Origin: Flavobacterium sp. CS20
GTDB lineage: Bacteria; Bacteroidota; Bacteroidia; Flavobacteriales; Flavobacteriaceae
Assembly: GCF_018080005.1 (NCBI RefSeq)
Contig: NZ_CP073015.1
Coordinates: 2,198,501 to 2,262,500 of the forward strand
Direction of reading: 5' to 3'
Length of the DNA stretch: 64,000 bases
Shown here: one piece after another, positions 17,796 through 25,703 of the stretch
Position numbering within the stretch: position 1 is the stretch's first letter
How the letters are laid out: each line of letters starts with the position of its first letter
Made by a program: the position numbers and the translations under genes
Notes under the pieces: model-generated
What the model saw: only the letters and a program-made list of their open reading frames with translations
Databases searched by the model: none
Told to the model about the DNA's origin: nothing

Positions 17796-18155
17796 TTATG
17801 TATTTATTAAATTTATTAGATTCATATTACCAGCATTCAATTTTTGCAATGTATTTAACCCTTCGTCCAAATGCAACTTCACATATTTACCCAAATCTTG
17901 ATTGCTGATGTGCAATTGGTAATGTTGTGCTACTAAAGCAACATAATATTTGTCATAATCGCCAAACAAGACCTTTCGTGAGTATTCTTTGCCACCAGAA
18001 TCTTTTAGGTCTTCAATCTTTAATTTTTTACCACTTTTTAATGAATAGGCTAAAGCCAACCTGGCAATCACGTTTTCTGTACCCAGGTTAAGTTTTCGGG
18101 TCAATTGGCTAACGACTTCTTTATTATCCTTACTGGTTTTAATATGCGTAAACAT
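17796..18155 (-). CDS. dndE: DNA sulfur modification protein DndE
   Basis: 119 residues, the normal size for DndE. In other species it is a tetrameric protein that binds nicked DNA and is needed for phosphorothioation. Recognisable features: the basic N-terminal NVIARLALAYSLKSGKKL segment and GGKEYSRKVLFGDYDKYYVAL. The start lies inside the end of dndD (17-base overlap), so the two are translationally coupled. It is the last gene of the leftward modification operon, 70 bases from the convergent dndB end, with no strong terminator hairpin between them. Confidence 0.9.
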   Translation of the reverse strand: MFTHIKTSKDNKEVVSQLTRKLNLGTENVIARLALAYSLKSGKKLKIEDLKDSGGKEYSRKVLFGDYDKYYVALVAQHYQLHISNQDLGKYVKLHLDEGLNTLQKLNAGNMNLINLINT

Positions 18156-20229
18156 GCTCGTCTTCTTTAAAAGCTTTAAATAAATTGTTCAACTTATATG
18201 GTTTAAATGCAGAGCCTTTTGGGCTATGCTTAATCATATAGACTTGGCTTAAATAGGGTGTCATAAGTTGGTATTCTTTTTCTGTCAATTCTTTCTCAAG
18301 CAAAGGAAAAAGTACCACTTGGTCAGAAATATTGGGGTAAAACTCTTCAATAATATTTCGGGAATGGTCTTTGTCAAACTTTTGCAATGGGCTGTCAATA
18401 AACACAGGAAACTCGATACCAGATTCATCAACCAAAGCTTTTAAAAGCGCCGTGGCATAGAGTTGCTGTTCACCTTTAGACAGGTTGTCTTTGTCTATGA
18501 TGTTGCCCTTAAAGTCAACCAAATCAATATCCATCACATCTTCTCGTATGTTAACTTGCACATCTTTTACAAAGTTTTCTTTGTGCATCAGTCGTTTTAA
18601 GCCTAAAACAATGGTTTTTTGTAAGGCAAATTTCTTTTCTTCTTTTATGCGACTAATCAAGGTCTTGATTTTGTCGAGTAACTTTTCGGTGACTTTGTAT
18701 TTTTTGCGGTCTTGCTCAATAAGTTTAAAGTTTTTTTCAAACTCAGACAAGACTTTTTTATGTGAACTGTGTTGCAAGTTCAATTGCCCAAACTCTTCAA
18801 CCAATTTATGTTTTTCATCTTTAAGGTCGAGCAGTTGTTGGTCAATTTTCTGCTTTTCGCTTCTAATTTTTTTAGCGAGATAGTTGTCTTTTCTCGCTTC
18901 GCCTTGTTTGATTTTTCTCGATAAGCGGTTCAGGCTAATCCTGTGGTTTTTGTCTTCTTGAATCAGTTGCTCTATTTGAGATTTAAGGCTAGTATTAATG
19001 TGTTTATAAAACGCAATGAACTCTCGATGCTCTTCCTCTGTAAAGTCTAATAATATTTTAGAGTTGTTTTTTGTCGTCGCTTTTTGTTGCTGTTTTAGTT
19101 CTTTTTTAGAGGCTTCTTTAGAGACCTTTTCAAGTTGTTCAAAAAGGCTTTTGTCCTTTATTACAGACTGGATATCAGATAAAAATTGGGTTCTAAAATT
19201 CTCAATTTTATCTTCGTAAGTCTTTAAGCTAAAATGATGGTTTTGGTATTTACTCTCTTTAACAAGTTGGTTTTTAAGTTTTTCGAGCGGTTTATTTGCA
19301 ATTAAAAACGGTAGGAGTTCATAGTGTTTTTTAAGTTTTTGCTTGGTGGCTTGTATGTCTTTTTTAACGTCCTCGTGTTCTGCTTTTAAGGCTTTGAGCT
19401 CTTCTAAAGTTATGGCATTGCCTTCGCGAATCAACTTTTCTTGAAGCTCATCAGATTTTGCTTTTAAGTTGGCTTCTTTCATATCAACTTCATCTTGCCG
19501 CTCTTGATTGTAATCAATAAGCACAGTGAGCTCTTCGTCTTTAGCTATCAAGTTTTGTAGCTTATCTTTATCATCTTCAGACACACCACGACGTCTTAAA
19601 TTTGATAAAAGCACTTCGAGATTTCGTTTTAACTCTTCGTATTTTTTAATCCCTAAAACTTCAGAATACGCTCGGCTGAGGCTTCGTAATTCAGCTTTTG
19701 ATTTAGCTTCTGCCAGTGATACAATTTTTTCAGCATCAAAAAAGAAAAACTTAGCAATTTCTCTGGGTAATAAAAAATCATTGATAAAAACCTCATAACC
19801 TACATCTTTGGTCAATTCATTTTCATTGCCATCAATACGAAGTTCAAGGTTTTCATTTTTAGTAACATAGTTGTAAGTCCTTTTGATTTGAACAGTTTTA
19901 CATGGCACAGAAGGAATCATAACATCGCTCAACGTCACTTCAACAGACATGGCTGGATTGTCGCTACTTTTTGCATCATTATTAAATTGACTGTCTAGAT
20001 AGTCTTGATAGCCGCCAGCTTTTTTGATGTCTTTGCGGTATTTGTCTTCTACTTGAGCAATGAGTTTGCCATAAAACACCCAAACCAAAGAGGTTAAAAA
20101 ACTGGTTTTTCCAAATCCATTTTTACCAGCAATCAAAAAAATATTTGAGCCTTTTTTCTCTTTAAAGTCAATGCTGTTATTGTCTTTGTAAATTCTAAAG
20201 TTTTTTATGTCAATATGGTCAATTCGCAT
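18139..20229 (-). CDS. dndD: DNA sulfur modification ATPase DndD
   Basis: SMC-like ATPase of the modification complex, 696 residues. Walker A A-GKNGFGKT is at 34-42. Long coiled coils span roughly 200-560 with no CxxC that I can see. The C-terminal LSKGEQQLYATALLKAL is the ABC signature and FPVFIDSPLQKFDKDH the Walker B with D-S-P. It is thought to alter DNA structure or nick it before sulfur incorporation by DndC. It overlaps the dndC stop codon by one base (TAATG) and dndE by 17 bases. Confidence 0.95.
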   Translation of the reverse strand: MRIDHIDIKNFRIYKDNNSIDFKEKKGSNIFLIAGKNGFGKTSFLTSLVWVFYGKLIAQVEDKYRKDIKKAGGYQDYLDSQFNNDAKSSDNPAMSVEVTLSDVMIPSVPCKTVQIKRTYNYVTKNENLELRIDGNENELTKDVGYEVFINDFLLPREIAKFFFFDAEKIVSLAEAKSKAELRSLSRAYSEVLGIKKYEELKRNLEVLLSNLRRRGVSEDDKDKLQNLIAKDEELTVLIDYNQERQDEVDMKEANLKAKSDELQEKLIREGNAITLEELKALKAEHEDVKKDIQATKQKLKKHYELLPFLIANKPLEKLKNQLVKESKYQNHHFSLKTYEDKIENFRTQFLSDIQSVIKDKSLFEQLEKVSKEASKKELKQQQKATTKNNSKILLDFTEEEHREFIAFYKHINTSLKSQIEQLIQEDKNHRISLNRLSRKIKQGEARKDNYLAKKIRSEKQKIDQQLLDLKDEKHKLVEEFGQLNLQHSSHKKVLSEFEKNFKLIEQDRKKYKVTEKLLDKIKTLISRIKEEKKFALQKTIVLGLKRLMHKENFVKDVQVNIREDVMDIDLVDFKGNIIDKDNLSKGEQQLYATALLKALVDESGIEFPVFIDSPLQKFDKDHSRNIIEEFYPNISDQVVLFPLLEKELTEKEYQLMTPYLSQVYMIKHSPKGSAFKPYKLNNLFKAFKEDEHVYAY

Positions 20230-21590
20230 TACTTAACTTTATTTACGTATTCTTCAATTCTTCGCTCTACATCGTTATGCAAACCGTATTTAGATAGCAT
20301 TAATGTTTTTGATTCTTGTAGTGAAATTAAATTATCAATGAGGTGATAATAATTAGCATCATCTTCGCAAACTTCTTTGAGAATTCGGCGCTCAGTATCA
20401 TCTAAAGATTTGATGTTGTTAGTGCTAATATCTTTACCATAAACTTCTTTGTAAATATCGCTGACACTATATTCAAAAATCATATCGCGATTCCATATAA
20501 CTTGAATGGCAATTAATTCCTGATTGTTGATTAAGGTGATATGTGGACTATCCTTTTGAATTTCTTTTTGAGTTTCTAGTAATTCTCGTAATGTGTCCGC
20601 TCTGTATTTTGGAGTATATGGTCCAAAGTTCCTTCCGTCTTCATCAACTGCCTTTTGTCCGTTTCTACGCTCAGGCATTCTGTTTTCTCCAATATTTCTG
20701 TTATCTACTAAATTGTTTCTGAACTTTAAAAGTGGTGCCATCCATTCTTGTCCATTTTCAATTAAAGCAGACATAGATTTGTCTTGTTTTACAACTGTGC
20801 ATGTCCAACATCCAAACCTTGATTGACCACAAGATGAGTGTTTTTTGTTGGTCACTACTGTTGGACACTCATAATCATCGGCACTAGCGTCAGAATAAAT
20901 TTGAAATAGTATAGAATTATCAAACCCCCAAGGTGAAGGCACAGCATTTATGATATACCAAATTTCTTCAAGCATCAAGTCTTTTATTGGCGCATAAACA
21001 AAGGTGTTTGGTGTTGTACCGTGTTTAGATAAACGACTGCCGTTTATCTCGTGTTTTTTCATTCGTCTTTCTCTAGAAACACTTTCTTCATATCTTGTGC
21101 CAAGCAATACAATAGCTTCGCCCATTTTATCTATTTGTTCCAACAAGAAGTTTGAAGTAGGTTTAATTTTTAATCGATCTGTACACCATCTAAAAGAATT
21201 GTTAGGCACAGGATAACCTTTTCCTAAAACATTGATCCAAAATGATTCTTCGAGTTTAGGGGTTGTTTTTTGAACAAAAATTGGCAAGCCTTGAGCTCTG
21301 GCTTCTTTGTCAATTTTAGTTAAAACATCGTCAACATAGTTTGAAATAATAGGGTTTTCTACCATAGTATCATTACAAACCACATAAACAGGTCGTTTAA
21401 GTTGAAAAGGCATAGGAGCTTGTTCTTTAAATCTTTTCAAGGCTATCCAAACCAGTGTGAGTAAAACGGTAGAATCCTTACCGCCACTAAAGCCAATGAT
21501 CCACGGACGATTTGTATTGCCATCATAAGCATACTGATCAATTATTTCATTAATAATTAACTCAGCTTTTTTGAGTTTTATTTTTGACAT
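20229..21590 (-). CDS. dndC: DNA sulfur modification protein DndC (PAPS-reductase-like sulfurtransferase)
   Basis: ATP-pyrophosphatase/PAPS-reductase fold enzyme of 453 residues that activates and transfers sulfur to the DNA backbone. The PP-loop is SGGKDS at 35-40. Four cysteines, C242, C254, C261 and C264 (ECPTVV...SSCGQSRFGCWTC), fit the iron-sulfur cluster ligands known in DndC. RYEESVSRERR is also conserved. The ATG at 21590 directly follows the TTTACGTGTC motif, and the regulator gene ends only 19 bases upstream. No dndA cysteine desulfurase is in the window, so a chromosomal IscS/SufS must supply sulfur. Confidence 0.96.
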   Translation of the reverse strand: MSKIKLKKAELIINEIIDQYAYDGNTNRPWIIGFSGGKDSTVLLTLVWIALKRFKEQAPMPFQLKRPVYVVCNDTMVENPIISNYVDDVLTKIDKEARAQGLPIFVQKTTPKLEESFWINVLGKGYPVPNNSFRWCTDRLKIKPTSNFLLEQIDKMGEAIVLLGTRYEESVSRERRMKKHEINGSRLSKHGTTPNTFVYAPIKDLMLEEIWYIINAVPSPWGFDNSILFQIYSDASADDYECPTVVTNKKHSSCGQSRFGCWTCTVVKQDKSMSALIENGQEWMAPLLKFRNNLVDNRNIGENRMPERRNGQKAVDEDGRNFGPYTPKYRADTLRELLETQKEIQKDSPHITLINNQELIAIQVIWNRDMIFEYSVSDIYKEVYGKDISTNNIKSLDDTERRILKEVCEDDANYYHLIDNLISLQESKTLMLSKYGLHNDVERRIEEYVNKVK

Positions 21591-21600
21591 GACACGTAAA
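21591..21600 (-). promoter_or_regulatory. TTTACGTGTC motif, copy 2 (immediately before dndC ATG)
   Basis: Reads CCTTTACGTGTC then ATG on the minus strand. It shares 12 bases with copy 3 and, on the other side, TTTACGTGTCAT with copy 1. No separate Shine-Dalgarno-like sequence is seen in the 19-base gap. Confidence 0.55.
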
Positions 21601-21609
21601 GGGTTTCTT

Positions 21610-21936
21610 TCAGTTTTTTTCTAATTCTCTAATTTTATCTTCTAATATTTTTATCGTTTTTTTCTGTAAGTTTATGATATAATCTTTGTCATCTTCAGAT
21701 AATGACTCTTGATTATTATTTTGTTTTAACATTGAACCTTGTCCAGTAAACAACCAGTCAGCAGATAAATCTTGATAAGTATTTATCAATTTTGATATAT
21801 TTTTACCTGACAATGAACCTCTTTTTCTTGCTTTTCCTATTAATCCATTTGATATCTCTGCTTGATTTGACAATTTGTTATCATTCAAACCTTTGAATTT
21901 CATATACTTATCAAGTCTTTTAAAAAAATTTATCAT
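21610..21936 (-). CDS. helix-turn-helix (XRE/CI-like) regulator of the Dnd island
   Basis: 108 residues from ATG 21936 (MINFFKRLDKYMKFKGLND). I chose this start because the longer frame to 21972 would translate through the TTTACGTGTC motif. The HTH is NKLSNQAEISNGLIGKARKRGSLSGKNISKLINTYQDLSADWLFTGQGSML, the pattern common in Bacteroidota phage-repressor-like proteins. A short coiled coil (KTIKILEDKIRELE) ends the protein, probably for dimerisation. It is encoded upstream of dndC on the same strand. It is a natural candidate to bind the three TTTACGTGTC copies. Confidence 0.85.
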   Translation of the reverse strand: MINFFKRLDKYMKFKGLNDNKLSNQAEISNGLIGKARKRGSLSGKNISKLINTYQDLSADWLFTGQGSMLKQNNNQESLSEDDKDYIINLQKKTIKILEDKIRELEKN

Positions 21937-21956
21937 TTTTGATATATATTTGTATC

Positions 21957-21966
21957 GACACGTAAA
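21957..21966 (-). promoter_or_regulatory. TTTACGTGTC motif, copy 3 (upstream of regulator gene)
   Basis: Reads TCCTTTACGTGTC on the minus strand, 21 bases before the regulator's ATG. Together with copies 1 and 2 it places one site at each transcription or translation entry of the island. Autoregulation is the simplest reading. Confidence 0.55.
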
Positions 21967-22057
21967 GGACATCTAAACTATGCTTGCAAGATAATGATCT
22001 TTGAGCATACAAGATAGTTATTTACTAAAAAAAGGAGACCTAAAACGTCTCCTTTTT
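21958..22057 (+). ncRNA. candidate short RNA divergent from the Dnd regulator
   Basis: The plus-strand box TATATTTG (21945-21952) fits TAnnTTTG, though I see no good -33. Downstream is a hairpin TATGC...AAGAT / ATCTT...GCATA (21979-22009). Then comes a strong hairpin AAAAAGGAGAC / GTCTCCTTTTT (22029-22039 with 22047-22057) that ends in a T run, i.e. an intrinsic terminator. A transcript of about 100 bases would hold only tiny frames such as MIFEHTR. It could be a small RNA, an attenuator for the 22078 gene, or simply a bidirectional terminator. Confidence 0.35.
22027..22057 (+). terminator. strong intrinsic-terminator-like hairpin
   Basis: 11-bp stem AAAAAGGAGAC / GTCTCCTTTTT with a 7-base loop. 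It lies only 21 bases upstream of the next plus-strand ATG and also upstream of the minus-strand regulator, where a terminator is not expected. Confidence 0.7.
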
Positions 22058-22077
22058 GATTATTAATTTAAAAATTT

Positions 22078-22407
22078 ATGGGTTTTTTTAGCTGGATTAC
22101 ACAAGATACCTGTCGCAGTATTTCAAATTATTACTCAATAAAACCTGTATTCCCAGTGTTTATGATTGATAATAAAGGTCAGATATGGCAAGAGCGCTGC
22201 TATGAAAGTTATGGTGTTTTTGGTGGTAAAGATTATTACGAGTTAATGGCAGAAATGAATGATTTGAAATATAGAAATGAGGCTATCGATTTATATTACA
22301 GCCATAATGAAAGAGCTTTGTTTCCTAATCTTGTTGAGCACCCAAAACAATGGCAATGGAAAAACGAAAAACCTAAACCCTGTCCACACCAAGGCTATTT
22401 CTACTAA
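22078..22407 (+). CDS. conserved hypothetical protein (MGFFSWITQDT family)
   Basis: 109 residues, no signal peptide or membrane segment. The N-terminus MGFFSWITQDTCRSISNYYS and the centre YGVFGGKDYYELMAEMN are recognisable from a widely spread but uncharacterised bacterial/phage family. The C-terminus contains CPHQGYFY. I cannot assign a function. It starts 21 bases after a terminator-like hairpin and is not part of an operon. Confidence 0.65.
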   Translation: MGFFSWITQDTCRSISNYYSIKPVFPVFMIDNKGQIWQERCYESYGVFGGKDYYELMAEMNDLKYRNEAIDLYYSHNERALFPNLVEHPKQWQWKNEKPKPCPHQGYFY

Positions 22408-22413
22408 AAACCC

Positions 22414-22592
22414 TTAAACTCATCAACTTTTAAACTTTAAACTTCTAAAACAACCACACCCAACAACCAATTACGAATAACCAACAACGAAAAACTAACC
22501 AACTTTAAACTCATCAACTTTTAAACTTTAAACTTCTAAAACAACCGCACCCAACAACCAAATACGAATAACCAACAACGAAAAACTAACCA
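22414..22592. repeat. tandem duplication, 2 x 91 bp
   Basis: Two adjacent copies (22414-22504 and 22505-22592) beginning TTAAACTCATCAACTTTTAA and ending AACGAAAAACTAACCA. They differ at only a few positions. C/A-rich and T-poor on this strand, non-coding. Confidence 0.85.
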
Positions 22593-22726
22593 CGATTCAC
22601 TAAAACCACCATAATGTTAACTTTAATGTTAATTAATTCACATTCGTAATATGATATATATCAGTGTTTTACAGTTTTAATGTAAAATTAATGTTACGTA
22701 ATAGTAAATTATACGTAAGTATATTG

Positions 22727-22734
22727 TATCTTTG
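22727..22734 (+). promoter_or_regulatory. promoter -7 box upstream of MORN-like gene
   Basis: TATCTTTG fits TAnnTTTG and lies 25 bases before the ATG at 22760. Confidence 0.5.
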
Positions 22735-22759
22735 TCCCATAACATTAAATGACAAGACG

Positions 22760-23110
22760 ATGAGAACAATGATGATTATTGTAGCCTGCCTTTTTGGTGG
22801 AATGTTATTTGCACAAGAAAGCAATGTAGAATATTTCAAAAAAGGCGATTTAGTAAAAGGTATCTTTTACTATGACAACGGAGTGATTCAACAAGAAGGC
22901 ACTTATAAAAATGGTAAACTTCACGGTCAGTGGATTGCCTATGATAGAGACGGCAAAAAAAATGCAGTCGCCTATTATCATAAAGGAAACAAAACTGGTA
23001 AATGGTTCTTTTGGCAAAAAGACAAATTGGTAGAAGTAGATTATAACAACAACGACATTGCTAATGTCACGACTTATAAAAACGAAACCATTTTTGCAAG
23101 TGAAAAATAG
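22760..23110 (+). CDS. secreted MORN-repeat / YwqK-like protein
   Basis: 116 residues from ATG 22760. The longer frame from 22664 is rejected because it would translate through the promoter box. A short signal peptide (MRTMMIIVACLFGGMLFAQ) is followed by MORN-like repeats: YYDNGVIQQEGTYKNGKLHGQWIAYDRDG, then YYHKGNKTGKWFFWQKDKL. Such proteins are exported and often annotated as YwqK-family antitoxin components, but no toxin is adjacent. Function unknown. Single gene with its own promoter and terminator. Confidence 0.7.
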   Translation: MRTMMIIVACLFGGMLFAQESNVEYFKKGDLVKGIFYYDNGVIQQEGTYKNGKLHGQWIAYDRDGKKNAVAYYHKGNKTGKWFFWQKDKLVEVDYNNNDIANVTTYKNETIFASEK

Positions 23111-23139
23111 CAATCACTATTTCAAATTTATTCTAAATT

Positions 23140-23167
23140 AACCCGTGTCTAATGATGCGGGTTTTTT
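23140..23167 (+). terminator. intrinsic terminator after MORN-like gene
   Basis: Stem AACCCG / CGGGTT (23140-23145 with 23158-23163) followed by TTTT. Confidence 0.8.
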
Positions 23168-23543
23168 ATTCCCTATTGAATAATTAGAGTTTAATATTAA
23201 TTAACGTTTTAAAATGAGCATCCAGCAAAGTCGAGATGTGTGTATTTATCGACTTCGCTCGAACTTAAACATAACAGTATCACGAATTTTAAATCAAACC
23301 ATGACGCCATTGGTAGTGTTTTTAAAACACTAAAAATCGTATCGAAAACTGATTTGACCGACCTAATTCCCTCACAAAACATTTCTTAAACATCAAGCAT
23401 TCAAAAATATTGACTGCTTATACTCTATCCCATAATCGGTGTTTATCACTATTTTTGATGACCGATATCATTTATCTATCAAATTTGAGTAAGTAGTTTT
23501 GTATTATTTCGAACATAAACATAAACTTTAAAACATTTTATAT
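23168..23543. other. intergenic region, no gene seen
   Basis: Contains a CAAAGTCGA...TCGACTTCG stem-like pair near 23229-23264, resembling the TCGA-rich dispersed repeats elsewhere in the window. A TAGTTTTG box (23494-23501) could serve the following gene. No coding signal on either strand. Confidence 0.4.
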
Positions 23544-24116
23544 ATGAACACCATCACAGATTTGAAAACCACAATTCAAAACGCTCTAAAAAACAGCCTG
23601 TCTTATGAAGGCTTTAAAACTTTAGTCAGCAACTTAATCAACAAAGGTCAATCTACAGGACATACCCAAAATGAAGATATGCTCAATTATTCCAAATTGT
23701 CGATAAAACGCATAAAACGTTGGGATAAATCCTTTAAACTCTCTGAAAACGACATGGCTTTTTTCAAAAATCAATCAAAACCTATCACCTTTTTAGTCCT
23801 TGCTGAAAGTTGGTGTGGCGATCTTGCACATGCTTTACCTATTATCAATGCTATTGCTGAAGCTTCACCTCATATTGATCTTAAAGTTGTGCTAAGAGAC
23901 GACAATGATGAGCTAATGCAAGAATTCTTAACCAACGGTGGCAAATCCATTCCTAAACTTATCGCACTTGACGATGAGAACAACGTCTTATTTACTTGGG
24001 GTCCAAGACCTACCGAAGCTACTGAAATGGTTAAAGCCTATAAAGACAAACACGGTCAACTCACAGATGAGCTTAAAGAAAACTTGCAAAAATGGTATAA
24101 CAAAGACAAAGGCTAA
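23544..24116 (+). CDS. thioredoxin-family protein (single-cysteine WCGD type)
   Basis: 190 residues with a thioredoxin fold suggested by FLVLAESWCGDLAHALPIINAIAE (~90-113), a DLKVVLRDDNDELMQEFLTNGGKSIPKLIALD strand-helix unit and a cis-proline (SIPK). The active-site position reads W-C-G-D, so the second cysteine is replaced by aspartate. This is typical of the Thioredoxin_9 group and argues against dithiol redox chemistry. No signal peptide. Followed by a repeat-rich non-coding region. Confidence 0.8.
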   Translation: MNTITDLKTTIQNALKNSLSYEGFKTLVSNLINKGQSTGHTQNEDMLNYSKLSIKRIKRWDKSFKLSENDMAFFKNQSKPITFLVLAESWCGDLAHALPIINAIAEASPHIDLKVVLRDDNDELMQEFLTNGGKSIPKLIALDDENNVLFTWGPRPTEATEMVKAYKDKHGQLTDELKENLQKWYNKDKG

Positions 24117-24155
24117 GGCATTGTTAAAGACATCAAAGCCCAATTAGAGTCTATA

Positions 24156-24384
24156 TAATTTAGTGCCAGTTTGATATAAATTCCAATAAAATATATTCAT
24201 ATAAAATACAGATATTTAATCATTTGTCATGTCGATAGATTGAAGCATGAGCGACGAGACATCTCAGGTGGATGAGATTTCTCCTCATTCTTCGTTCGAA
24301 ATGACAAAATTTGCTTACAAAAAGATGTAATCATCTGATTTACAACTTTCAATAAATCAAACTCACGTTAATTTAGTGCCAGTT
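24156..24384 (+). repeat. dispersed element copy A, flanked by 16-bp direct repeats
   Basis: The core 24171-24370 runs from GATATAAATTCCAATAAAAT to CAAACTCACGTTAA and contains TTTGTCATGTCGATAG and TTCTTCGTTCGAAATGACAAA. It is the inverted equivalent of 51261-51473. The 16-mer TAATTTAGTGCCAGTT occurs at both edges (24156-24171 and 24369-24384). Confidence 0.8.
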
Positions 24385-24411
24385 CTATTTTTAGTATCAA
24401 TAGTTTACACC

Positions 24412-25338
24412 TAAAGCCATCAAATTAAGTGATTTTTGGAGTAAAGCCTGATTCCGAAGTTTTGGAAATATCAAAATCAAGCTTGAGATAGACAATCTAT
24501 TTGAGACCAATACTTTAAGTTTTTATCGCTAATCTTGATTTTTTTCTCTTTGCTCATTAATGCATTATTAAATCTTATATGCATTAGTGCATTAGTGGCT
24601 AAAGTTGTCCAAAGTGAGTTTATTAAAATCTACGTGAGTTCGATTTAAGTAACTCAATTAAATAAAGCCATCAAATTAAGTGATTTTTTGGAGTAAAGCC
24701 TGATTCCGAAGTTTTGGAAATATCAAAATCAAGCTTGAGATAGACAATCTATTTGAGACCAATACTTTAAGCTTTTATCGCTAATCTTGATTTTTTTCTC
24801 TTTGCTCATTAATGCATTATTAGATCTTATATGCATTAGTGCATTAGTGGCTAAAGTTGTCCAAAGTGAGTTTATTAAAATCTACGTGAGTTCGATTTAA
24901 GTAACTCAATTAAATAAAGCCATCAAATTAAGTGATTTTTGGAGTAAAGCCTGACTCCGAAGTTTTGGAAATATCAAAATCAAGCTTGAGATAGACAATC
25001 TATTTGAGACCAATACTTTAAGTTTTTATCGCTAATCTTGATTTTTTTCTCTTTGCTCATTAATGCATTAGTGCATTAGTGGCTAAAGTTGTCCAAAGTG
25101 AGTTTATTAAAATCTACGTGAGTTCGATTTAAGTAACTCAATTAAATAAAGCCATCAAATTAAGTGATTTTTGGAGTAAAGCCTGACTCCGAAGTTTTGG
25201 AAATATCAAAATCAAGCTTGAGATAGACAATCTATTTGAGACCAATACTTTAAGCTTTTGTCGCTAATCTTGATTTTTTTCTCTTTGGTCATTAATGCAT
25301 TATTAAATCTTATATGCATTAGTGCATTAGTGGCTAAA
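24412..25338. repeat. ~250-bp tandem array, units 1-4
   Basis: Units start at 24412, 24663, 24915 and 25147 (periods 251, 252, 232), each beginning TAAAGCCATCAAATTAAGTG and ending GCATTAGTGGC. The third unit (24915-25146) lacks a 20-base segment near GCATTATTAAATC. No open frame is conserved across units. Each contains AAAATCAAGCTTGAG and, about 65 bases later, CTTGATTTTTTTC, which could pair. Confidence 0.92.
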
Positions 25339-25397
25339 TATAATACCTCGACAAATTCGGACCATTGTTTAAGTTGAAAATTTATTAACTTTAAACA

Positions 25398-25703
25398 ATG
25401 AAAAATATGAAAAAATCAAGAAGAAAATTCACATCAGAATTTAAATCAAAAGTCGCTTTAGAAGCTTTAAAAGAGCGTTATAGTTTATCTGAATTAGCAG
25501 AACGTTTTGAACTCCATCCAAACCAAATTAGTCAGTGGAAACAAGAGTTTTTAGAAAAATCAAAGGATGTTTTTGATAAAAAATCACCTAAACCCAAAGA
25601 AGAACATGTTGATTTAGACAAACTTTATGCAAAAATCGGCAAGCTTGAAGTAGAATGGGATTACTTAAAAAAAAACTTGAAGAAGTTGGATCTGTTGGGA
25701 TGA
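25398..25703 (+). CDS. IS3-family transposase OrfA
   Basis: 101 residues. HTH of the IS3/IS911 type (RRKFTSEFKSKVALEALKERYSLSELAERFELHPNQISQWK) followed by a leucine-zipper-like helix. Nine A residues at 25667-25675 sit where the OrfA and OrfB frames overlap, with OrfB in -1, so an OrfAB fusion by slippage is likely as in other IS3 elements. Confidence 0.92.
   Translation: MKNMKKSRRKFTSEFKSKVALEALKERYSLSELAERFELHPNQISQWKQEFLEKSKDVFDKKSPKPKEEHVDLDKLYAKIGKLEVEWDYLKKNLKKLDLLG

Noticed and set aside
21610..21972. Longer start (21972) for the HTH regulator
   Set aside because: The extra residues would be encoded by the TTTACGTGTC motif and promoter region. The internal ATG at 21936 gives a normal family N-terminus.
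22078..22407. Assigning the MGFFSWITQDT protein to the Dnd system
   Set aside because: It lies outside the motif and repeat boundaries of the island and the family occurs widely without dnd genes, as far as I recall.
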